Shown here: piece by piece, positions 25,985-34,360 of the stretch
Layout: each line of letters begins with the position of its first letter
How positions within the stretch are numbered: position 1 is the stretch's first letter
Origin: Actinomycetota bacterium
Lineage (GTDB): Bacteria > Actinomycetota > Aquicultoria > SURF-47
Reading direction: 5' to 3'
Length of the DNA: 59,743 nucleotides
Assembly (NCBI GenBank): GCA_003599235.1
Contig: QZJE01000001.1
Span: 1 to 59,743, forward strand
Translations under genes and position numbers: made by a program
Notes under the pieces: model-generated
Databases searched by the model: none
What the model saw: only the letters and a program-made list of their open reading frames with translations
Told to the model about the DNA's origin: nothing

Positions 25985-26644
25985 ATGCAAAGGATAGTAA
26001 GGATTGTCTCGGTAATGCTTATGGCAGTAATGGTATTTATACCGGCTAACTTGACTATAGGCTTAAAACCAAAAAAGACAAAACCGAGGTCAAAAAAGAA
26101 GAAGGTTAAAAGAAAGCTAACCTTGAATGAAGCTAAGAAGCTTCATTACAATCACACCCATATGCAAAACAGGCATTGGGTTGCTCTGATGCATACCTTA
26201 AAGAAAATAACTAGGGTTAAAAACAGAATGCGCAGAGTTAAAACGAAAGAAAAGTATCAAGAGTTAAGCAGCTTGGTAAGAAAGCTAAGAAAAGCAGCTC
26301 ATGTACATAAGCATGCTTATTCTTTTCATGCCAGCAAAGCTAAAAAGTGTAATGCATTGATAAATAAGTTTTCACTTACCACTACCATGGTAGGTGAAGC
26401 CAGCAATTATGCTGACCATAGCTGTAACTATGGAAGAACTATTACCGCAGCCATGCGCGGTTTTAGGGGAAAAAAGGTTAGAGTTACTAACTTGTCAAAT
26501 AATAAATCAGTCACTGTATTAATCAATGACTATGGTCCTGCCAGCTGGACCGGCAGGGTAATTGACTTAAGCCAGGCTTCTTTTGCTAGAATTGCTCCTC
26601 TAAGCCAGGGAATAATCCCTAAGGTTAAGTTAGAAATTTATTAA
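25985..26644 (+). CDS. RlpA-like double-psi beta-barrel secreted protein
   Basis: 219 residues. A hydrophobic signal segment (1-28), a very basic linker (KPKKTKPRSKKKKVKRK, about 28-45), a helical region (about 50-120), and a C-terminal double-psi barrel (about 133-219). The barrel carries GEASNYADHSCNYG, VRVTNLSNNKSVTVLINDYGP and RVIDLSQASFARI, the RlpA/DPBB pattern with the Asp of the DYGP motif. RlpA-type proteins bind or cut peptidoglycan glycan strands. The basic linker could hold the protein on anionic wall polymers. ATG follows AAGGAGG. A terminator follows the stop codon. Confidence 0.85.
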   Translation: MQRIVRIVSVMLMAVMVFIPANLTIGLKPKKTKPRSKKKKVKRKLTLNEAKKLHYNHTHMQNRHWVALMHTLKKITRVKNRMRRVKTKEKYQELSSLVRKLRKAAHVHKHAYSFHASKAKKCNALINKFSLTTTMVGEASNYADHSCNYGRTITAAMRGFRGKKVRVTNLSNNKSVTVLINDYGPASWTGRVIDLSQASFARIAPLSQGIIPKVKLEIY

Positions 26645-26652
26645 CTAAGTAG

Positions 26653-26678
26653 GGGCGGACCTCTGTGTCTGCCCTTTT
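26653..26678 (+). terminator. Rho-independent terminator after the RlpA-like gene
   Basis: Stem GGGCGGAC / GTCTGCCC (one G-U pair) around a CTCTGT loop, followed by TTTT. It ends two bases before the Pho-box-like repeats. Confidence 0.75.
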
Positions 26679-26679
26679 A

Positions 26680-26700
26680 GGTTAAATCCAGGTTAAATCT
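26680..26700 (+). promoter_or_regulatory. Pho-box-like direct repeats upstream of pstS
   Basis: Two copies of GGTTAAATC spaced exactly 11 bp apart (26680 and 26691). An 11-bp period of direct repeats is the hallmark of PhoP/PhoB boxes. A possible -10 (TAGAAT, 26736-26741) lacks a good -35, as expected for an activated promoter. Confidence 0.55.
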
Positions 26701-26775
26701 TTATTTATTTCCTCCTTTTATTATTTAAGATGTTTTAGAATAACAACGAGAATAAGATTCTTTAAGGAGGAATCA

Positions 26776-27630
26776 ATGAAGAAAGTATATGTTTGTTTAG
26801 CATTATTGGCTGTAGTTTTGGTCGGATGCAAGGGCGGGGGCTCAACCAGCAAAGCTATCCAGATTCAGGGCTCTGATACTATGGTCAATCTAGCTCAGGC
26901 TTGGGCTCAGGAATACATGGCTCAAAACTCAGATGCTGATGTTCGAGTTGACGGCGGTGGCTCTAGTGTAGGTATCCAGTCTCTAATTAAAGGCACTACC
27001 GATATTGCTAACGCTTCCCGTCAAATGAAATCCGAGGAAGTTGGTGATGCTAAAGCTAAAGGGTTTACTCCAAAGGAAACCATTGTTGGTTATGACGGTA
27101 TTGTAGTAGCGGTGAATAAAAACAATTCAGTTGAGAAGCTCACTATTGACCAATTAGCCGATATCTTTTCCGGCAAAACAACTAACTGGAAAGCAGTTGG
27201 TGGAGCGGATGGCAAAATCGTTCTTTTGTCCAGAGAGAGTTCTTCTGGAACTTATGAGTTTTTTAAAGAGCATGTGCTAAATAATGGAGATAGCAAAGGA
27301 ACAGTCAACTTTGCAGCATCTGCGTCTTTGTTAAACAACTCTTCTCAAATCGTCGATCAGGTAGCAGGAAACAAAAACGCTGTCGGTTATTTTGGAATGG
27401 GTTATTCAACACCCAACATTAAAGAAGTAAGTATTGCTAAAGATACGAACAGTCCCTATATCAAACCTACCGTTGATACCGTAAAGAGTAAGGAATATAC
27501 TATCTCCAGGTCTCTTCAGATATACACTCACAGCGATGCTAACGGAGTTATTAAAAAGTACATCGATTTTATTCTGGGAGAAAAGGGCCAGGAAATAGTG
27601 GAAAAATCCGGATTTGTGCCACTTAATTAA
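26776..27630 (+). CDS. pstS: Phosphate ABC transporter substrate-binding lipoprotein PstS
   Basis: A 284-residue exported phosphate-binding protein. Lipobox VLVGC places the lipidated Cys near residue 19 (a substrate for the Lgt encoded here). Phosphate-binding segments are visible: QGSDTM, SSVGIQSLIKGTTDIANASR and RESSSGTYEFFKEHVL. Full length. AAGGAGG precedes the ATG. First gene of a pstSCAB1B2-phoU operon; its stop overlaps the pstC start (TAATG). Pho-box-like repeats upstream suggest induction under phosphate limitation. Confidence 0.95.
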   Translation: MKKVYVCLALLAVVLVGCKGGGSTSKAIQIQGSDTMVNLAQAWAQEYMAQNSDADVRVDGGGSSVGIQSLIKGTTDIANASRQMKSEEVGDAKAKGFTPKETIVGYDGIVVAVNKNNSVEKLTIDQLADIFSGKTTNWKAVGGADGKIVLLSRESSSGTYEFFKEHVLNNGDSKGTVNFAASASLLNNSSQIVDQVAGNKNAVGYFGMGYSTPNIKEVSIAKDTNSPYIKPTVDTVKSKEYTISRSLQIYTHSDANGVIKKYIDFILGEKGQEIVEKSGFVPLN

Positions 27631-28499
27631 TGGACTATAAAGCAGTTAAAGAGTTTGTTGTCGAAAAAGCTATTTTAGTTTGTGGCTTAGTTTCGATAAT
27701 CGGGGTAATTTTAATATTTTTCTTTTTGCTAAGAGAAGGGGGTTCCTTTTTTCTAAAGGTGCCCCTTTCTGAGTTTTTAACTGGTAAAAATTGGTATCCC
27801 ACTTCTACTCCACCACAGTTTGGTATTTTGCCATTACTCCTAGGCTCCTTAATTGTTACCGGTGGTGCTGTACTTTTAGCAGTTCCCTTAGGAGTTTGCG
27901 GCGCTATCTTTATCGCTGAGGTGGCAAAGGGAAGCCTTAAAGAGTTTTTAAAATCCGGTGTCGAGCTAATACAGGCTATCCCCAGCGTGGTATTAGGTTT
28001 CCTGGGAGCTAAGGTGCTTGGAGCTTATGTTATGGATTGGTTTGGCTTAGATACCGGACTTACCGCCTTTACTGCTTCATTGCTACTGGCTTTTATGGCA
28101 CTACCTACCATTATCAGTGTGATGGAAGATGCGGTAACTGCTGTTCCTCACCGTTACCGGGAGTCCGCTATAGCTATGGGAGCAACCAGATGGCAGACTA
28201 TTTATCGTGTTGTTCTGCCAGCTGCAGCCAGCGGCATGGCGGCAGCTATCATGCTTGGAATTGGCCGGGCAATTGGGGAAACCATGGTAGTGGCTATGGC
28301 GTCAGGAAATGCCGCTATTATTCCCAAGAGTATCTTTGATCCTGTTAAAACCCTTACCGCTACTATCGCTACCGAGATGGGCGAGGCTACCGGTACTCAT
28401 GCCCTAGCTCTTTTTGCTATCGCTATCGTTTTGTTTGCAATAACCTTGCTGGTAAATGTTACAGCAGACTTTTTGATACATAGGAAGCGGGTTAAATGA
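27630..28499 (+). CDS. pstC: Phosphate ABC transporter permease PstC
   Basis: A 289-residue permease with six helices. The binding-protein-dependent transport motif is at ESAIAMGATRWQTIYRVVLPAAASGMAAAIMLGIGRAIGETMVV, with the EAA-loop residues (positions about 178-195). ATG overlaps the pstS stop codon by one base and the gene ends overlapping pstA (ATGA), so expression is tightly coupled. It forms the membrane channel with PstA. Confidence 0.95.
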   Translation: MDYKAVKEFVVEKAILVCGLVSIIGVILIFFFLLREGGSFFLKVPLSEFLTGKNWYPTSTPPQFGILPLLLGSLIVTGGAVLLAVPLGVCGAIFIAEVAKGSLKEFLKSGVELIQAIPSVVLGFLGAKVLGAYVMDWFGLDTGLTAFTASLLLAFMALPTIISVMEDAVTAVPHRYRESAIAMGATRWQTIYRVVLPAAASGMAAAIMLGIGRAIGETMVVAMASGNAAIIPKSIFDPVKTLTATIATEMGEATGTHALALFAIAIVLFAITLLVNVTADFLIHRKRVK

Positions 28500-29383
28500 G
28501 ACACCGTATTGATCCTAAAATAGTAGAAAAAGTTGTTTTTGGTTTTTTGCTAATTGTCTCGATGCTTATTCTCATTCCCATACTCTGGGTTTTCTTGATT
28601 ACCTTAAAAAATGGATTAAGCGTTATTACTTGGGACTTTCTAACTACAAGCCCAACCATGAATGCCGGCGGAGGTATTTATCCGGCTATTATCGGCACTC
28701 TTTTGCTTGTTGTAGGAACGGTAATTGTGTCTTTACCAATAGGCCTTGGAGCGGCAATATATCTTAGTGAATATTCTGCCAAAAATCTTCTAACAAGAAT
28801 AATCAGGATTGGCATTGTAAGTTTAGCCGGTATTCCATCCATTGTTTACGGCCTTTTTGGTTTTGCTTTTTTTGTTATATTTTTAGGTCAATTTCTACCA
28901 ATAGATTGGCGTAAAAGTCTCTTAGCTGGCTCTCTTACATTAGCCTTAATGGTTTTGCCGGTAGTAATAACAGCTAGCAGGGAAGCTCTTGAGGCGGTAC
29001 CGGAGCATTTTCGGGAAGTGAGTTTGTCTCTGGGGGCTACTAAATGGCAGACGATAAGATATGCGGTTTTGCCTCATGCCTTACCAGGGATATTAACAGG
29101 AACCATTTTAGGAATTGGCCGGGCTGCAGGTGAGACTGCTCCCATTATCTTTATTGCTTCAGCTTGGCTAGCAAGGCTTCCCAATATCGGCAATTATTAT
29201 ATTTTCAGCGGTTTTATGGCTTTGCCGACTTATCTTTATTCGACTTTTGCCAACGTTGGCAAGTATATCGAAAACCCTAACACCCCTTATGGCATTGCTT
29301 TAGTGCTGATGATTTTAGTGTTTATTATTACTTTGCCTGCTATTCTAATCAGAGCCAAGCTTAGACGAGGTCGCAAATGGTAG
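28496..29383 (+). CDS. pstA: Phosphate ABC transporter permease PstA
   Basis: A 295-residue six-helix permease with the EAA-type loop [43 protein letters not shown]. It overlaps the end of pstC by 4 nt and pstB1 begins before its stop. Partner of PstC. Nothing unusual in length or motifs. Confidence 0.95.
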   Translation: MRHRIDPKIVEKVVFGFLLIVSMLILIPILWVFLITLKNGLSVITWDFLTTSPTMNAGGGIYPAIIGTLLLVVGTVIVSLPIGLGAAIYLSEYSAKNLLTRIIRIGIVSLAGIPSIVYGLFGFAFFVIFLGQFLPIDWRKSLLAGSLTLALMVLPVVITASREALEAVPEHFREVSLSLGATKWQTIRYAVLPHALPGILTGTILGIGRAAGETAPIIFIASAWLARLPNIGNYYIFSGFMALPTYLYSTFANVGKYIENPNTPYGIALVLMILVFIITLPAILIRAKLRRGRKW

Positions 29384-30135
29384 AGACAAGAATTGTAATA
29401 AAAAACTTAACAGTATCTTTTGAAGAAGATAGTTATTGCTTAAAAGACGTCAACCTTTCCATTTTAACAAATGAGATATTAGGAATTATCGGCCCTGCGG
29501 GCAGCGGAAAAACTACTTTTCTAAGGACGCTAAATCGTTTAAACGATCTATATCCTGATTTTAAGATGGAAGGCCAAGTGCTGCTAGATGGCAAGGATGT
29601 TTATTGCGGATGGAATAAAAATAAATTAAGAAAAAACGTGGGGATGGTTTTTGCTATGCCCAATCCTTTACCGATGAGTATCTACGATAATATTGCTTAC
29701 GGCCCCCGGATGGCAGGCATTAAGAAGCGTAAAAAATTAGATGAGCTCGTAGAAGAAAGCTTGCATTCAGCTTATTTATTTGACGAGGTTAAAGACAGGC
29801 TTGATAAGCCGGCGTTGAAACTTTCCGGTGGTCAGCAACAAAGGCTTTGTATTGCCAGGACTTTAGCGGTTGAACCCGAAGTAATACTATTTGATGAGCC
29901 TTGCTCGGGGCTAGACCCCATATCAACAGCCAAAATAGAAGAAGCAATGGCCAAATTAAAAGAAGAATATACCCTGGTTTTAGTAACCAACAACACTAAG
30001 CAAGCAGCCAGAGTATGTGACCGGACGGCCTTTTTCCTAATGGGGGAACTAGTGGAGCTAGATGATACCGATACTATTTTCACGGTACCAAAAGATAAAC
30101 GAACAGAGGATTATATAACAGGAAGATTCGGTTAA
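29377..30135 (+). CDS. pstB: Phosphate ABC transporter ATPase PstB1, Q-loop and H-loop degenerate
   Basis: A 252-residue ATP-binding subunit of the Pst importer. Intact: Walker [10 protein letters not shown] (39-47), signature LSGGQQQ (149-155) and Walker B VILFDEP with the catalytic Glu (174). Degenerate: the Q-loop glutamine is Ala93 ([10 protein letters not shown] instead of VFQxPNP) and the switch histidine is Asn205 (VTNNTKQAA instead of VTHNMxQAA). The second ATPase in the operon has the reverse pattern, which points to an obligate heterodimer with one canonical site. Start overlaps pstA by 7 nt. Confidence 0.93.
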   Translation: MVETRIVIKNLTVSFEEDSYCLKDVNLSILTNEILGIIGPAGSGKTTFLRTLNRLNDLYPDFKMEGQVLLDGKDVYCGWNKNKLRKNVGMVFAMPNPLPMSIYDNIAYGPRMAGIKKRKKLDELVEESLHSAYLFDEVKDRLDKPALKLSGGQQQRLCIARTLAVEPEVILFDEPCSGLDPISTAKIEEAMAKLKEEYTLVLVTNNTKQAARVCDRTAFFLMGELVELDDTDTIFTVPKDKRTEDYITGRFG

Positions 30136-30228
30136 AATGCAGGGCAATGGTCAACGATCAGCGGGCAACGGAATATCGGATATTAGCTTTGACCTTTGCA
30201 CCTTGACCTTCGACCAAAGGGGTGTCCA

Positions 30229-31026
30229 ATGGACAAGTATTTAATGGATACGGCGGCCTTGGAGCCGGTTGCCCAGATAAAGATAAAAACAACTAATCTT
30301 GATCTATTCTATGGTGATTTTCAGGCCTTAATTAATGTCAACATGGAGATAGCGGCTAATAAAATTACGGCTCTAATTGGGCCCTCTGGCTGCGGCAAGT
30401 CAACTTTACTTAGGGTTTTTAACCGCATGAATGACTTAATAGAAGAATGCCAGGTAACCGGAACCGTTTTGATTGATGATCAAGATATATATCTTCCGGG
30501 AACTGATTTAATTGATCTTCGCAAAAAAGTAGGTATGGTATTTCAGCGCCCAAACCCTTTTCCTTTGTCGATATACGAAAATATTGTTTTCGGTTTAAAA
30601 GTACATGGACTGGCCAGGAAAAGTGAGCTTGACTATCATGTGGAGCAAAGCTTAAAGGAAGTCATGCTTTGGGACAAACTTAAAGATAAGTTGCACCGCA
30701 ATGCTCTAAGTCTAACCTTAGAGCAACAACAGCGCTTGTGTATTGCCAGATTGCTGCCGGTCAAACCGGATATTATTTTAATGGATGAACCTTGCTCCTC
30801 GCTGGACCCTGTTTCCACCCAAAGAGTTGAGGAATTAATGAAAGTGTTAAAAGAGGAATATACCATTGTTATTGTCACCCACAACATGGCCCAAGCTGCT
30901 AGAGTATCTGAAGAAGCAGGATTTATGCTGCTTGGCCAATTAGTGGAGTTTGGAAGAACGTCCCAGATATTTACTACCCCTAAAGATAAAAGGACAGAGG
31001 ATTATATTACTGGAAGATACGGGTAG
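30229..31026 (+). CDS. pstB: Phosphate ABC transporter ATPase PstB2, signature motif degenerate
   Basis: A 265-residue PstB paralog. Intact: Walker A GPSGCGKST (51-59), Q-loop Gln106 (VFQRPNP), Walker B IILMDEP, and switch His218 (VTHNM). The ABC signature is lost: LSLTLEQQQ (160-168) replaces LSGGQQQ. Its nucleotide site should be completed by the intact signature of PstB1, giving one working composite site. ATG 30229 is preferred to the TTG 33 nt upstream because AAAGGGG lies just before it. The 93 nt gap to pstB1 carries low-complexity repeats (TTGACCTT-like) but no promoter I trust. Confidence 0.92.
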   Translation: MDKYLMDTAALEPVAQIKIKTTNLDLFYGDFQALINVNMEIAANKITALIGPSGCGKSTLLRVFNRMNDLIEECQVTGTVLIDDQDIYLPGTDLIDLRKKVGMVFQRPNPFPLSIYENIVFGLKVHGLARKSELDYHVEQSLKEVMLWDKLKDKLHRNALSLTLEQQQRLCIARLLPVKPDIILMDEPCSSLDPVSTQRVEELMKVLKEEYTIVIVTHNMAQAARVSEEAGFMLLGQLVEFGRTSQIFTTPKDKRTEDYITGRYG

Positions 31027-31034
31027 CCAATCTA

Positions 31035-31113
31035 CGTCATTGCGAGCGACTGAAAGGAGCGTGGCAATCCGAGTCATGAGATTGCTTCGTCGCTTAAGCT
31101 CCTCGCAATGACG
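31035..31113. repeat. REP-like intergenic palindrome (CGTCATTGCGAG family)
   Basis: Ends CGTCATTGCGAG (31035-31046) and CTCGCAATGACG (31102-31113) are exact inverted repeats, with inner parts GGCAATCC and GAGATTGCTTCGTCGC. This kind of about 80-bp repeat is scattered in many bacterial genomes. A half copy forms the 3' end of the epimerase gene at 47274-47305. Confidence 0.75.
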
Positions 31114-31147
31114 TCGAGATTAAGTGTATTATATAAATGGAGGAGAA

Positions 31148-31798
31148 ATGAAGCGACCGTTAGATTCTGAATTAAAAAGCCTTAAAAATAGCTTAGTTAA
31201 AATGGGAGAGCTGGTCCAAGAGTGTTTAGCTAAATCAATGGAAGCTTTAGTTAAGCACAATAAAAGGCTAGCTAAAGAAGTCATTGAAGAAGACATAAAG
31301 ATTAACAAGCTAGAGATTAAAAACGAAAATAAATGTCTTAAGCTGCTAGCTCTATATCAACCGGCTGCTATCGACCTGCGTTTTATCAGTATGGCTATCA
31401 AGATAAACAATGATTTAGAAAGAATGGCGGATTTAGCGGTCAATATTGCTGAGCGGGCAATTGACTTAAAAGAGGTGGTCTTAGAGCAGCCTTTGCAAAA
31501 AATTACGGAGATGGCTGATATTACCTCAAAGATGGTTAAAGGCTCAGTGGATTCTTTTGTAAATAAAAATGCCGAGTTAGCTAAAGAAATTTCTGACACA
31601 GATGACGAGGTAGACCGGTTAAATGAAGAGATTTTTTCTGAGCTATTAACAGAGATTAGCAACAAATGTCCTCTTACTACTCAAGTTGTCGGATTGTTAT
31701 TTATTAGTAAATATATAGAAAGAATTGCCGATCATGCCGATAATATATGTGAGGATGTAATCTACATCGTAAAAGGCAAATCCCCAAAGTTTCACTAA
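31148..31798 (+). CDS. phoU: Phosphate uptake regulator PhoU
   Basis: A 216-residue all-helical protein with two PhoU repeats; metal-binding acidic clusters appear as NNDLERMADLAVNIAE and KYIERIADHADNICED, one per repeat. PhoU couples the Pst transporter to the PhoR kinase and represses the regulon when phosphate is sufficient. ATG 31148 follows AGGAG; an upstream start would add eight residues without a ribosome-binding site. It closes the pst operon and its end overlaps the convergent radical SAM gene by 4 nt. Confidence 0.95.
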   Translation: MKRPLDSELKSLKNSLVKMGELVQECLAKSMEALVKHNKRLAKEVIEEDIKINKLEIKNENKCLKLLALYQPAAIDLRFISMAIKINNDLERMADLAVNIAERAIDLKEVVLEQPLQKITEMADITSKMVKGSVDSFVNKNAELAKEISDTDDEVDRLNEEIFSELLTEISNKCPLTTQVVGLLFISKYIERIADHADNICEDVIYIVKGKSPKFH

Positions 31799-33162
31799 AC
31801 TTTAGCCACCTCTTTCTTTTTAAGCCATTCTTTAGCGGTTTTATCTAGATAATTATTGATGGCTTCCTTTACTTCCTTGCAAGTAGAGGGATTAATCCGG
31901 TTATTATTTAAAATAACTTCATAGGTGCAACCACCTCCGCAAAGAGGGCCAACATTGCAGAGGCTACATTGTTTATTACTTAATATTGTTCTTCCTTGCC
32001 AAAGACTGATTTTGTCTTCAAACAGCCTATATTGCGGACTAAACTCTCCGATTGCCATATCCTTCTTGCCCATGGCTTCCGGGCAGGCGTAGATGAAGCC
32101 ATCTGCTCCAAATAAGTAGAAACCACCATAATTGGCTTCACAGCTATAAAAGCTAGGGCTATTTAATTTCTTAGAGTCACCAAAAACACTGGTTATATGG
32201 CCTAACACTTTTTTGGCTTTAGTCAGGTCAAACATCTTTAGTTCTGGGTAAGTCTTAGATTTTTCCTTAATGAAAGTTATCAATTTATCTTCTGATATTA
32301 AGTGGCAAGAGGGTGTTTTTTTATTATGGCTGCTTACCCTAGCTAAATGAATAAATACATTCTTATTTTTGTGCCAATTAAGAGATTTAAAAAGACGGCT
32401 TAAGGCTAGAATAGAATCTAAATTATTTTGATCAACGTTGACTCTTAAAGCAATATTAAAACCGTCATCAATTAGTAATGACAGATTGCCCATGATTTTA
32501 TTAAATGATCCCCTGCCTCCTTTATAATACCGCCTTGAATCGTGTATTTTTTGAGGACCGTCGATGGTAACCTGTATCATGCGCACAGCTTCGTGATATT
32601 TAAGCAAGAGTTCGCGGTAGATATCAAGGGTAGTCCCATTAGTGATAATTCCCACTGGAAAATTAAGTTTTAAAGCAAGCTTAAGGACTTTTTCAACTAC
32701 TTGTTTACAATTAGGAAGTAATGGCTCACCGCCAAAAAGGATGATGGCTTTTTTTGCCTGTTGGTTTTGCTTGCTAATGCTTAATATTGCCCTAATCAAC
32801 TTGTCAAAGTCTTTTTCTTTCAGAGACGAATGATTATCCTTTACACTTTCTTCAAAACAATAAGGGCAGGCTAGATTACAGGAATAAGTGGGACATATCA
32901 TAAAATTAATTACCTTGTTTTCCTGGCTAGGCAAATAACTTCTAACCATACTTTTAAGCAGAAGATTCTCATCAGTTTTTGAAGAGAAGAGATACCCTCG
33001 TTTTTGAAGAGGGGTTTTGATGGGTTCTATCTTGTCTAAATTGAGTGTCTGGTCTTTAAAGAAGTGGGTGGGGAGAATATCCACCGCACCAGTTAGTGTA
33101 TTGTAAACTAACCTATTCTCCCCATCCAAGTCACGTGCTACAATATGCTGGCAAAGATGCAT
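31795..33162 (-). CDS. Radical SAM-SPASM peptide maturase (putative RiPP-modifying enzyme)
   Basis: A 455-residue enzyme. The radical SAM cluster motif C95-x3-C99-x2-C102 (CNLACPYC) and the GGEP motif (144-147) are present. The C-terminal SPASM domain has the full seven-Cys pattern: C341, G355-x4-C360, then C399-x2-C402-x5-C408-x3-C412 and C428, enough for two auxiliary 4Fe-4S clusters. The N-terminal region contains RLVYNTLTGAVDIL, common in peptide maturases. Such enzymes install thioether, C-C or cyclophane links in ribosomal peptides. The ATG follows the TAA of the 36-residue peptide gene directly, so the peptide is the obvious substrate. The final product is unknown. Confidence 0.88.
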   Translation of the reverse strand: MHLCQHIVARDLDGENRLVYNTLTGAVDILPTHFFKDQTLNLDKIEPIKTPLQKRGYLFSSKTDENLLLKSMVRSYLPSQENKVINFMICPTYSCNLACPYCFEESVKDNHSSLKEKDFDKLIRAILSISKQNQQAKKAIILFGGEPLLPNCKQVVEKVLKLALKLNFPVGIITNGTTLDIYRELLLKYHEAVRMIQVTIDGPQKIHDSRRYYKGGRGSFNKIMGNLSLLIDDGFNIALRVNVDQNNLDSILALSRLFKSLNWHKNKNVFIHLARVSSHNKKTPSCHLISEDKLITFIKEKSKTYPELKMFDLTKAKKVLGHITSVFGDSKKLNSPSFYSCEANYGGFYLFGADGFIYACPEAMGKKDMAIGEFSPQYRLFEDKISLWQGRTILSNKQCSLCNVGPLCGGGCTYEVILNNNRINPSTCKEVKEAINNYLDKTAKEWLKKKEVAKV

Positions 33163-33273
33163 TTACCAGCCCCATATGCACCAATAAAAGCAACAAGTGG
33201 GACCTACTAGATCAGCAGAGGTTTTGGGATCAGTGTTGTGCCAGAGCTTACTGTCTTCGTTGATAGAAATCAT
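33163..33273 (-). CDS. Putative radical-SAM RiPP precursor peptide, Cys/Trp-rich core
   Basis: A 36-residue ORF starting MISINEDSKLWHNTD and ending GPTCCFYWCIWGW. It has a perfect AGGAGG site 4 nt before the ATG and its TAA stop is immediately followed by the ATG of the SPASM maturase (TAAATG). The N-terminal 24 residues are polar and could be a leader; the last 10 residues hold three Cys (27, 28, 32), three Trp (31, 34, 36), Phe and Tyr, typical acceptors for radical SAM cross-links. No family known to me matches. Its own promoter and an operator-like palindrome lie upstream. Assignment rests on context and composition. Confidence 0.75.
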   Translation of the reverse strand: MISINEDSKLWHNTDPKTSADLVGPTCCFYWCIWGW

Positions 33274-33284
33274 CCTGCCTCCTT

Positions 33285-33348
33285 TTGATAGCTATAATAC
33301 TATCAATCATTTAAGACAATACTATCAATCTAAAGAAATGCTTGTCAA
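33285..33348 (-). promoter_or_regulatory. Promoter and operator-like repeats of the RiPP cassette
   Basis: Minus strand TTGACA (33348-33343), 18-nt spacer, TAGTAT (33324-33319). Between the expected start point and the peptide ATG lies a palindrome TTGATAG-N8-CTATCAA (33285-33306). A direct repeat AATACTATCAATC occurs at 33296 and 33318 (plus-strand reading), 22 bp apart, i.e. two helical turns. A repressor, possibly the adjacent BlaI-type protein, could bind here. Confidence 0.55.
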
Positions 33349-33352
33349 TATA

Positions 33353-34348
33353 TTAAGGGATTGCCATATAAACTACTTCTAGCCAGAACAATAGAAGGAA
33401 CAGCAAAATGAAAGTTATTTTTTCTCTAGTAGATGTTTTATTACTTCCTTTTTTATTAAGCCAGGTAATTTCTTTATTAGAGGAATTGAATAGAAAGCCA
33501 ATGGTGTCAGCCAGTTTAAACTTAGCTTTTTGAGATTTTTTTAGGTAATTATTAAAGGACTCAATAGTTTTAGCCAAGGTTGAGGGCTTGATGTTTAACT
33601 TTTTGATTAACAGCTTATTGGCTGAACGCTCATTATTTTTGATAATCAAGCGATAACATAGATGGCTTAAGGGATTAAAAAACATCAAGTCGCGCAAAGC
33701 CATCGCTAGCCACTGGCTTAAGTTATCTTTGCGTTTTAGGTGGGCTAGCTCGTGAGCAATGATTGAATCGGTGCTTTCTTTGGGCAACTCCTCTATTAGG
33801 TTAGGAGAAAGAATTACAGAAGTATTTACAATGCCATTTGCTTGCGGTACTGTATTACGATCGTGGGTTAAGATAAGTTTGGGAGCATTAATTTCTAGCT
33901 TTTGAGAATACTTTTCCATGCTGGCAAAGATTTTTGGGCACTCATCTTTTTCTACAACATATTCTCTGGCCAGCTGCTTCAAATGGATATGGATGGCTAT
34001 CCAGCGAATAATAATTATCGAGATGGCCATGGCCAGTCCAACTAGAGTGGCAATAAGAACAATAGAGGGTTTTCTTGTTTGATTCAGATAGTTGATAATT
34101 GATATTTCGCCAGGAACCCAGTTAAAAGGATCAGGCAATTGAAGCCCAAGCCCGCCCATCTTCTTGTTTTTAAAAAAAGGGATACCAAAGGTTAACATCT
34201 TGAGTGACTTGTATAAAGGAATGAATAACAGTATTGCCTTAAGCTCAGGGGACTTAATTCTACATACATAAATAAATATGCTTACTAGCATAAGAAAAAT
34301 AATGCTTACAATTAGCGAAGGCACCACATGGAAATTGATTAATTCCAT
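33353..34348 (-). CDS. M56 (BlaR1-like) membrane metallopeptidase without sensor domain
   Basis: 331 residues. Helices at about 10-30, 37-55 and 95-115, then the gluzincin-type site H199-E-x-x-H203 (AHELAHLKRKDN) with likely third ligand Glu240 (NNERSAN). A final C-terminal helix is near residues 312-330. Unlike BlaR1 or MecR1 it stops after the peptidase part and has no penicillin-binding sensor domain, so a beta-lactam sensing role is not supported. It could cleave the BlaI-type repressor encoded 12 nt upstream, or process the RiPP peptide. A GGGGG site precedes the ATG. Confidence 0.88.
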   Translation of the reverse strand: MELINFHVVPSLIVSIIFLMLVSIFIYVCRIKSPELKAILLFIPLYKSLKMLTFGIPFFKNKKMGGLGLQLPDPFNWVPGEISIINYLNQTRKPSIVLIATLVGLAMAISIIIIRWIAIHIHLKQLAREYVVEKDECPKIFASMEKYSQKLEINAPKLILTHDRNTVPQANGIVNTSVILSPNLIEELPKESTDSIIAHELAHLKRKDNLSQWLAMALRDLMFFNPLSHLCYRLIIKNNERSANKLLIKKLNIKPSTLAKTIESFNNYLKKSQKAKFKLADTIGFLFNSSNKEITWLNKKGSNKTSTREKITFILLFLLLFWLEVVYMAIP

Positions 34349-34360
34349 GCAACCCCCTAC

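Noticed and set aside
30136..30228. Separate Pho-regulated promoter before pstB2
   Set aside because: The TTGACC-like repeats lack an 11-bp period and no -10 box follows at proper distance.
33197..33382. 61-residue plus-strand ORF opposite the peptide gene
   Set aside because: No ribosome-binding site; it is antisense to the peptide gene and its promoter, and composition is non-protein-like.
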